DNA from: an uncultured Nitrososphaerota archaeon
Lineage (GTDB): Bacteria > Bacillota > Clostridia > Oscillospirales > Ruminococcaceae
Reading direction: 5' to 3'
Assembly: GCA_934869045.1 (NCBI GenBank)
Contig: CAKXAF010000120.1
Location: 1 to 7,873, forward strand
Length of the DNA: 7,873 nucleotides
Below, piece by piece: positions 1-4,477 of the stretch. A program made the translations under genes and the position numbers. A model generated the notes under the pieces. That model made no database searches. It saw only the letters and a list, made by a program, of their open reading frames with translations, and was not told where the DNA came from. Positions within the stretch are counted from its first letter, which is position 1, and each line of letters opens with the position of its first letter.

Positions 1-312
1 GATCCTGCCCGGTGCCTGTCCGCCATTACACAGAAAAAGGGAGAGCTGACGCCGGAGGAGGCCCAGCTGGTACAGAAAGGCGGCCTGCTCTGGGGCTGCG
101 ACGTCTGCCAGGAGGTGTGCCCCTACAACCGCGCCCCGGCAGTGACTCCTCTGGCGGCGTTCCGGGAGGACGTCCGCCCCATTCTCCGGCGGGAAGAAAT
201 GACGAGGGACATCCGGTCCAGAGCCTGCGGGTTCCGGGGGCCAAAGCCCCTCATTCGGAACGAGGCCCTGCTGAATGAAAAAACGGGGGCTTCCCGGAGG
301 GCTGACAACTGA
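1..312 (+). CDS. queG: Epoxyqueuosine reductase QueG, C-terminal part (5' end outside window)
   Basis: This open frame enters from the left edge and ends at TGA 310-312, giving 103 codons with no start in the window. The visible part carries a Cys near residue 5 followed by LSAITQKKGELTPEE, then GGLLWGCDVCQEVCPYN. The CDVCQEVCP cysteine spacing (CxxCxxxCP) is a ferredoxin-type [4Fe-4S] ligand set, and the surrounding wording is typical of the end of QueG. QueG reduces epoxyqueuosine to queuosine in tRNA anticodons, using a cobalamin cofactor and two [4Fe-4S] clusters, in the cytosol. The cobalamin-binding N-terminal region lies outside the window and was not seen. The tail after the cluster (about 60 residues) lacks any obvious extra domain. 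The next gene is 84 bases away and appears to have its own promoter, so queG is probably the last gene of its transcript. A related double-cluster ferredoxin-like protein is the main alternative. Confidence 0.85.
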   Translation, partial: DPARCLSAITQKKGELTPEEAQLVQKGGLLWGCDVCQEVCPYNRAPAVTPLAAFREDVRPILRREEMTRDIRSRACGFRGPKPLIRNEALLNEKTGASRRADN

Positions 313-343
313 TTTGCCCCGCAAATGTGCGATCGTACTTTTT
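312..343 (+). terminator. Possible weak queG terminator / inverted repeats
   Basis: A 6-bp inverted repeat ATTTGC-CCC-GCAAAT (312-326) overlaps the last base of the queG stop codon. It is followed directly by a near-palindrome GTGCGATCGTAC (327-338) and then TTTTT (339-343). The second element can form only a 4-bp stem with a GATC loop before the T run, so as a terminator it would be weak. The repeats sit just upstream of the probable promoter and could instead bind a regulator. The call is an inference from the symmetry alone. Confidence 0.3.
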
Positions 344-373
344 ACAGTGGATCTCCAGCAAATATACTATAAT
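341..373 (+). promoter_or_regulatory. Probable sigma-A promoter for the MazG-like gene
   Basis: A -35-like TTTACA (341-346) lies 16 bases before a -10-like TATACT (363-368); each matches the consensus at five of six positions. An overlapping perfect TATAAT at 368-373 is 21 bases from the same -35, which is too far for a standard pair. The segment is AT-rich in a GC-rich neighbourhood and lies 24 bases or more before the start codon at 397, which suits a short leader. Confidence 0.55.
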
Positions 374-396
374 TTTTCCTGAGAGGAGCTGTTCAT

Positions 397-714
397 ATGG
401 ATGGACACATTACCATTCGATACCTGCAGGACTATTTAATGGCCAAAGATACGATTCCGGAACGGAAAAAGGACTACTGTTTAAAATTGATGGAAGAAGT
501 GGGGGAGCTGGCAGAAGCAACCCGGAAATCTCCGCCGGCAGCCACTGAAGAGCGCTTCAAGGGAACAGTAGAGGAAGAACTCTGGGATGTCATCTATTAC
601 GTCCTGGTTCTCGCTAACTGCTATGGCATCGACTTGGAGCATTGGATCCCCATCAAAGAGAACTACAATAATATCCGGTATTCCACTGGCATTTCATTTG
701 AGTTGGACCGGTGA
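397..714 (+). CDS. MazG-like nucleotide pyrophosphohydrolase
   Basis: This is a 105-residue protein starting at ATG 397, with AGGAG (383-387) nine bases upstream. Residues 31-40 read LMEEVGELAE and residues 60-64 read EELWD, followed by VIYYVLVLAN. This gives the EExxE...ExxD acidic motif (Glu33, Glu34, Glu37, Glu61, Asp64) that binds magnesium in the all-alpha NTP pyrophosphatase (MazG/dUTPase-like) superfamily. Members hydrolyse (d)NTPs to the monophosphate plus pyrophosphate, often as house-cleaning enzymes for damaged nucleotides. The length fits a single-domain MazG-like protein rather than full two-domain MazG. The substrate cannot be told from sequence. The next gene begins 36 bases downstream on the same strand, so co-transcription is likely. 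A hand count of 421-480 gives 26 G/C of 60, lower than the small genes that follow. Confidence 0.85.
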   Translation: MDGHITIRYLQDYLMAKDTIPERKKDYCLKLMEEVGELAEATRKSPPAATEERFKGTVEEELWDVIYYVLVLANCYGIDLEHWIPIKENYNNIRYSTGISFELDR

Positions 715-750
715 AAATATGCTCAAGAATGCGTTTGGGAAGGTGATGGA

Positions 751-1014
751 ATGGAATCTCTGCTTTTTGTCCTGCTGCTGAAGGATTCTGCCGGAAACCA
801 GGTCCGGCTGAACCTGCCGGTGACGCTGCTCCAGCTGCTGACGGAAACCGGCGGGGAGAAAGTCCTCCAGTCCCTGGCCCAGCCGGGACAGCTGGATGGA
901 CTGGACTTCGGGGAGATTCTCCGTAAGGCCGCAAGCGGCGTCAGAGGACAGATTCTCTCCCGGCAGCGGGACGATGGCGTGGCCCTGCAGGGATTTTTGG
1001 AGGTGGGCGCATGA
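751..1014 (+). CDS. Hypothetical small protein, first gene of a coupled pair
   Basis: I do not recognise this 87-residue protein. The ATG at 751 is preceded by AAGG (740-743, within GGGAAGGTGAT) with a 7-base spacer, which supports the start. The N-terminal third is leucine-rich (ESLLFVLLLKD, then LPVTLLQLLTE). The middle is charged or polar, and the end reads GVALQGFLEV. No signal peptide, membrane segment or metal-binding motif is convincing. Its last four bases overlap the start of the next gene as ATGA, implying translational coupling and probably a shared function. The two products have a loosely similar plan: a short strand-like start, a Leu-rich block, and a strand-like end. They could be diverged members of one family of small paired clostridial proteins, but this is a memory-based impression without a search. 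GC is high (38 of 60 in 781-840). Confidence 0.7.
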   Translation: MESLLFVLLLKDSAGNQVRLNLPVTLLQLLTETGGEKVLQSLAQPGQLDGLDFGEILRKAASGVRGQILSRQRDDGVALQGFLEVGA

Positions 1015-1253
1015 AAATCCGCATACAGCTGCCCACCGGCGAGCAGCTGCTTCCCGTGCCGGGCCCCCTGGCCCTCCAGCTGCTGGCCGGACGGCTGCAA
1101 AACGATTCTCTGCGGGCCTATCTGCTGGAGCCAGGGCGGTGCCAGGCTCTTTATGAGGAGCTGGAACGATGCGGACGGCAGTTTCCCCGTTTGAAGCTGA
1201 TCCATGTTCAGCCCGCCGGCGGCGGAGAAATCGCCATTTCGCTGGAAGTATAA
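1011..1253 (+). CDS. Hypothetical small protein, second gene of a coupled pair
   Basis: This is an 80-residue protein of unknown function. The ATG overlaps the upstream stop (ATGA, 1011-1014). A strong GGAGG at 999-1003 lies seven bases before it, inside the preceding gene. It opens with MKIRIQLPTGEQLLPVPGPL, has a Leu/Ala-rich helix-like middle (LALQLLAGRL) and a region ELERCGRQFPRLKLIHVQ, and ends in GGGEIAISLEV. The overall look is strand - helix(es) - strand, and the final part resembles short 'LVEVESADGEHVEI'-type tails that I recall in uncharacterised clostridial proteins. I regard that similarity as tentative. It has no membrane segment and no catalytic motif. High GC and coding-like composition argue that it is real. 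Confidence 0.7.
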   Translation: MKIRIQLPTGEQLLPVPGPLALQLLAGRLQNDSLRAYLLEPGRCQALYEELERCGRQFPRLKLIHVQPAGGGEIAISLEV

Positions 1254-1376
1254 AACCCTCGCCGGAAGAGACAGCGGAAGCTAATGGCGTTGCTTTTTCA
1301 CAGGCTGTCTGCTATACGGAATTAGTGGCGTCAATCTTCGATGTGCAGGCAACAACAAACTTTGGAGGTATCTGCA
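1254..1376 (+). promoter_or_regulatory. Intergenic spacer with nested inverted repeats and a weak promoter-like pair
   Basis: This 123-base gap holds a perfect 7-bp inverted repeat AGACAGC (1269-1275) / GCTGTCT (1304-1310). Inside it a smaller stem AAGC-T-AA (1278-1284) / TTGCTT (1290-1295) runs into TTTTT (1294-1298). The inner stem plus T run could be a weak terminator for the upstream cluster. A poor -35/-10 pair, TTGCTT (1290-1295) and TATACG (1313-1318) with a 17-base spacer, might start the next gene. All of these are weak, and none is decisive. Confidence 0.25.
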
Positions 1377-1895
1377 ATGTCTGAAACCAGCAAGCCGGCA
1401 ATTAAGGTCCTGCAAATCCACCACGAAGCGTTTTCTTTTCTTGGCCACGAAAATATCCTTACAGATTCTTCGGATTTTGCGTACATTTGGAATAACTTTT
1501 TTTCAATTGGGGGGTATCATCCAATTCTTCCCTATGCGGTGGACACAAAGCCCATCAATGTATGGTACACCAACTCTGCAGGGCAGCGCATCTACTTTCA
1601 GGGCCTGTTTGTAAAAGACGTGGAGGATGTGCCTGACGGCTATCAATTGGCAAATTTCCCCGCCAGTGATTTTCTTGTTGTCACCACCGAATGGATGGCG
1701 TCAAACGACGAAGCCGTAGGTCCAAACGGAAACGGTCGCTGTAATCAATATGCGGAAACTGTACAGATACCGGAGGGTTATGTAAGAAACGACGGGCCGG
1801 GCAGCCCGTTCACCTTAATTGAAAAGGAAAACGCGGACACGCCGGAAGGAAGCCGGTATGAAGTCTGGGTGCCCATAAAAAGGCTCGACGAATAG
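1377..1895 (+). CDS. GyrI-like / AraC effector-binding domain protein (stand-alone)
   Basis: This is a 172-residue protein. I chose ATG 1377 because GGAGG (1364-1368) lies eight bases upstream; an in-frame ATG at 1341 has no such site and would add 12 unlikely residues. The C-terminal half has the GyrI-like pattern: YFQGLFVKDVEDVPDGYQLANFPASDFLVVTTEW, broken here as YFQGLFVKDVEDVP and ASDFLVVTTEW, then a final RYEVWVPIK close to the end. This domain also occurs at the C-terminus of AraC-type regulators (Rob) and in small proteins that bind drugs or other hydrophobic ligands. No helix-turn-helix domain is present, so it is not a DNA-binding regulator itself. It could be a ligand sequestering, hydrolysing or gyrase-inhibitor-like protein; the ligand is unknown. 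GC is low for the window (21 of 60 in 1441-1500), which may mean recent acquisition. It faces ftsH convergently. Confidence 0.75.
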   Translation: MSETSKPAIKVLQIHHEAFSFLGHENILTDSSDFAYIWNNFFSIGGYHPILPYAVDTKPINVWYTNSAGQRIYFQGLFVKDVEDVPDGYQLANFPASDFLVVTTEWMASNDEAVGPNGNGRCNQYAETVQIPEGYVRNDGPGSPFTLIEKENADTPEGSRYEVWVPIKRLDE

Positions 1896-1911
1896 CGCCG
1901 ATCCCTATGAC

Positions 1912-1968
1912 AAAAGGCTGGCTGCAAGATGAGAGGTCCTTCATCCTGCAGCCAGCCTTAAAATTTTT
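1912..1968. terminator. Convergent (probably bidirectional) intrinsic terminator
   Basis: A perfect 13-bp stem AAGGCTGGCTGCA (1914-1926) / TGCAGCCAGCCTT (1947-1959) is extended after one mismatch by GATGA (1928-1932) / TCATC (1941-1945), with an 8-base loop. On the + strand the stem is followed by AAAATTTTT. On the - strand it is followed by the rest of a TTTT run from 1915-1912. It sits between the stop codons of the convergent GyrI-like gene (1895) and ftsH (1971), the expected place for a shared terminator. Confidence 0.8.
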
Positions 1969-1970
1969 GC

Positions 1971-3872
1971 TTATTCTGTAAAGGAATCCGCAGAGGTATC
2001 CAAGGAGCTTTCCACCGCCGCTTCTGCCGGCGGATAATCCAGCTCGCCCTTCATCAGTTTGTCGAAGGTTGTACCGTCGATCTTCTCCTTCTCCATCAAA
2101 TACCGCGCCACCAGATGCAGCTGGTCCATGTGGGCGGTGAGGATTTCCCGCACCGCCTCATAGCCGGTATCGATGATCTCTCGGATTTCATTGTCGATCT
2201 CCGCGGCGACATTTTCAGAATAATCCCGGATGTGGTTGAAGTCCCGTCCCAGGAAAGGCTCCCCCTCGTCCTGGCCGTAGACCACCGGGCCCAGCTTCTC
2301 GCTGAAGCCGTACCGGGTGACCATGCTCTTAGCCAGCTTGGTAGCACGCTCCAGGTCGTTGGAAGCGCCGGTGGAGATGTCGTCCAGCACCAGGGACTCA
2401 GCCACCCGGCCGCCCAGAAGGGTGACGATCTCCTCCCGCATTTCCTTTCGGGACATATAGCTCTTGTCGTGCTCGGGCAGCGAGAGGGTATAGCCGCCAG
2501 CCATGCCACGGGGGATGATGGACACCTCGTGGACTGGGTCTTGGGTGTCGCTATAGAAGGTGGCGACGGCGTGGCCCGCCTCATGGTAAGCAGTCAGCCG
2601 CTTCTCTTTTTCAGAAACCACCTTGGATCGCTTCTCCGGGCCGGCCACGACCTTGATGGTCGCGTCCTCGATGTCCTGCTCAATGATGGCCTTACGGCCC
2701 TTGCGGGCTGCCAGCAGGGCTGCCTCGTTCAAAAGGTTTTCCAGATCCGCGCCGGTAAAACCGGCGGTGGACTTGGCCACAACGCTGAGATCCACATCAA
2801 AGCCCAGGGGCTTGTTGCGGGCGTGGACCTTGAGAATCTCCTCCCGCCCCTTGACGTCGGGGTAGTTGACGATAACCTGCCGGTCAAACCGGCCGGGCCG
2901 CAGCAGGGCTGGATCCAGGATATCCCGGCGGTTGGTAGCTGCGATGACAATGACGCCCTCATTGGCGCCAAAACCGTCCATCTCCACCAGCAGCTGGTTC
3001 AGGGTCTGCTCCCGTTCGTCGTGACCGCCGCCCAGTCCAGCGCCGCGATGGCGGCCAACGGCGTCGATCTCGTCGATAAAGACAATGGACGGGGCATTCT
3101 TCTTGGCCTGCTCAAAGAGATCCCGGACACGGGACGCGCCGACGCCGACAAACATCTCCACGAAATCGGAGCCGGAAATGGAGAAGAAGGGAACCCCCGC
3201 TTCGCCGGCTACGGCCCGGGCCAGCAGGGTCTTACCGGTGCCGGGAGGGCCCACCAGCAATACACCTTTCGGGATACGGGCGCCCAACTCGTTGAATTTT
3301 TTCGGATTTTTCAGGAATTCGACGATTTCGGCCAGCTCTTCCTTTTCCTCGTCTGCGCCGGCCACCTCGGCAAAGGTGGTCTTTTTGCCCATTTGGACGG
3401 GGGTTTTCATGTTGGCCTTGCCAAACTGGCTCATTTTTCCGCCGCCGTTGGCCTGCTTGAACATGAAGTACCACAGCACGCACATACCGGCGATCAGTAC
3501 CAGGTACGGAACGATGCTCCACAGCCAGCTGTTGTCCGTGGCGGGAATCAGGTTATATTCCAGGCGGCTGTCCGGATGCTCCGCATTGTATTCGTCGATC
3601 ATGGGGAGGACCTGATCCAGGAAATATCCCGGAGCCGCCACCCGGTAGCTGATTGTCTTGGTGTCCCCGGTGAGCTTCAGAGTCATATCGCCGCTGCCCA
3701 CATCCATGGCAAACTCCTCGACCTTCTGATCCTCAAACAGGTAGACGATCTCGGAATACGTATAGGTTTTTCCCGCTGGGGTCAGCATCCGCATAAACAT
3801 CGTGGACATAAACAGCAGGATGACAACAACAACCAGCAGCAGCACGATGGATCCTACTCGCTTTTTCTGCAA
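1971..3872 (-). CDS. ftsH: ATP-dependent zinc metalloprotease FtsH
   Basis: This is a membrane-bound AAA+ protease that degrades unassembled membrane proteins and regulatory proteins. Starting from TTG at 3872 it has 633 residues, a normal FtsH length. In order: membrane segment 1 (about residues 8-27, GSIVLLLVVVVILLF), an extracytoplasmic region, membrane segment 2 (about 115-138, SIVPYLVLIAGMCVLWYFMF), Walker A GPPGTGKT (208-215), pore motif MFVGVG (about 240-245), Walker B VFIDEID (264-270), second region of homology with RPGRFDR (about 325-331), zinc site HEAGH (430-434), and third zinc ligand Asp in ASNDLERAT (about 506). The C-terminal tail is acidic and serine-rich. An in-frame GTG at 3881 overlaps the Shine-Dalgarno GAGAGGAG (3881-3888). 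TTG 3872, eight bases past that site, is therefore the better start, although automatic callers may use 3881. It follows hpt by 47 bases. In Bacillus subtilis TilS and HprT have been reported to act on ftsH expression. Confidence 0.97.
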   Translation of the reverse strand: MQKKRVGSIVLLLVVVVILLFMSTMFMRMLTPAGKTYTYSEIVYLFEDQKVEEFAMDVGSGDMTLKLTGDTKTISYRVAAPGYFLDQVLPMIDEYNAEHPDSRLEYNLIPATDNSWLWSIVPYLVLIAGMCVLWYFMFKQANGGGKMSQFGKANMKTPVQMGKKTTFAEVAGADEEKEELAEIVEFLKNPKKFNELGARIPKGVLLVGPPGTGKTLLARAVAGEAGVPFFSISGSDFVEMFVGVGASRVRDLFEQAKKNAPSIVFIDEIDAVGRHRGAGLGGGHDEREQTLNQLLVEMDGFGANEGVIVIAATNRRDILDPALLRPGRFDRQVIVNYPDVKGREEILKVHARNKPLGFDVDLSVVAKSTAGFTGADLENLLNEAALLAARKGRKAIIEQDIEDATIKVVAGPEKRSKVVSEKEKRLTAYHEAGHAVATFYSDTQDPVHEVSIIPRGMAGGYTLSLPEHDKSYMSRKEMREEIVTLLGGRVAESLVLDDISTGASNDLERATKLAKSMVTRYGFSEKLGPVVYGQDEGEPFLGRDFNHIRDYSENVAAEIDNEIREIIDTGYEAVREILTAHMDQLHLVARYLMEKEKIDGTTFDKLMKGELDYPPAEAAVESSLDTSADSFTE

Positions 3873-3880
3873 ACAGACCA

Positions 3881-3888
3881 CTCCTCTC
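3881..3888 (-). promoter_or_regulatory. ftsH ribosome binding site that decides the start
   Basis: On the - strand GAGAGGAG runs from 3888 to 3881 and its last G is the first base of the in-frame GTG at 3881. A ribosome bound here cannot start at that GTG. The TTG at 3872 is eight bases downstream, the standard spacing. No ATG in frame is available before Met residues inside the first membrane segment. Confidence 0.8.
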
Positions 3889-3901
3889 GGCAGTTAAGAT
3901 T

Positions 3902-3916
3902 CCGGGCGCCGCCCGG
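3902..3916 (-). other. GC-rich hairpin between hpt and ftsH
   Basis: A perfect 6-bp stem, CCGGGC (3902-3907) and GCCCGG (3911-3916), with a 3-base loop, lies right after the hpt stop codon. No T run follows on the - strand (AATCTTAACTG), so it should not terminate efficiently. It may stabilise the hpt end or act as a processing or pause site before ftsH. Confidence 0.5.
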
Positions 3917-3919
3917 TGG

Positions 3920-4477
3920 TTACTTGGTGTAGACTTCGGGCTTCAGGACCCCGATATAGGGAAGGTTGCGGTAGCGCTCGTCATAATCCAAGCCATAGCC
4001 CACCACAAACTCGTCCGGAACGGTAAAGCAGCAGTAATCGGGGGTCAGAGGGGCCACCCGGCGCTCCGGCTTGTCCAGCAGGGTGGCAATCCGGATGGAA
4101 GCCGTTCCCCGGTCCGAGAGCATCTTGGTAATGTAGTGGAGCGTCTTTCCGCTGTCCAGGATGTCCTCGACGATCAGAAGATCCTTATTGTGCAGATCAA
4201 TATCCAAATCCTTGATGATCTTGACCACGCCGCTGGTGCTGGTGCCGGAACCGTAGCTGGACACGCACATAAAATCAATGGTGCAGGGAAGGTCCACCGC
4301 CCGCATCAGATCGGCCATAAAGATAACCGAACCCTTCAGCACGCTGACCATCAGCAGGTTTTTGCCGCGATAATCCCGGGTGATCTGCTCTCCCAGCTCG
4401 GCCACCTTCTGACGGATTTCCTCCTCTGTCACCAATACTTTCTCAATATCATCCCGCAGTTGTCTGATTTCATTCAT
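3920..4477 (-). CDS. hpt: Hypoxanthine(-guanine) phosphoribosyltransferase
   Basis: This is a 185-residue purine-salvage enzyme that converts hypoxanthine (and usually guanine) plus PRPP to IMP/GMP and pyrophosphate in the cytosol. The start at ATG 4477 is supported by AAGGAG nine bases upstream. The open frame extends further to 4597, but that part lies inside tilS and reads as shadow sequence. Motifs: VLKGSVIFMADL (about 46-57), the flexible-loop SSYGSGT (73-79), the PRPP-binding loop LLIVEDILDSGKTL (100-113) with adjacent Glu104-Asp105, and the C-terminal DEFVVGYGLDYDERYRNLPYIG, broken here as DEFVVGYGLDYDE and RNLPYIG, which supplies base-contacting and catalytic residues. The length is normal for bacterial HPRT. 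The start overlaps the end of tilS by eight bases, so translation of the two is probably coupled, and ftsH follows. Confidence 0.96.
   Translation of the reverse strand: MNEIRQLRDDIEKVLVTEEEIRQKVAELGEQITRDYRGKNLLMVSVLKGSVIFMADLMRAVDLPCTIDFMCVSSYGSGTSTSGVVKIIKDLDIDLHNKDLLIVEDILDSGKTLHYITKMLSDRGTASIRIATLLDKPERRVAPLTPDYCCFTVPDEFVVGYGLDYDERYRNLPYIGVLKPEVYTK

Noticed and set aside
723..1205. A 160-codon open frame on the - strand across the two small + strand genes
   Set aside because: The two + strand frames have good ribosome binding sites, an ATGA overlap and a same-strand context. The - strand frame is Ser/Pro-rich and featureless. Because the + strand pair is itself unrecognised, this rejection is slightly less certain than the others.
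1341..1376. Upstream ATG (1341) as start of the GyrI-like protein
   Set aside because: No Shine-Dalgarno sequence precedes it, whereas the ATG at 1377 has GGAGG eight bases before it.
3085..3615. A 176-codon open frame on the + strand inside ftsH, with Ser/Pro-rich protein
   Set aside because: It is antisense to the conserved AAA+ core of ftsH and has no ribosome binding site worth noting; it is a shadow.
2115..3932. A 605-codon open frame on the + strand, antisense to ftsH
   Set aside because: It lies almost wholly across a fully motif-complete ftsH. Its protein has no recognisable domain and is rich in His, Gly and Gln, as expected of a shadow of GC-biased codons.
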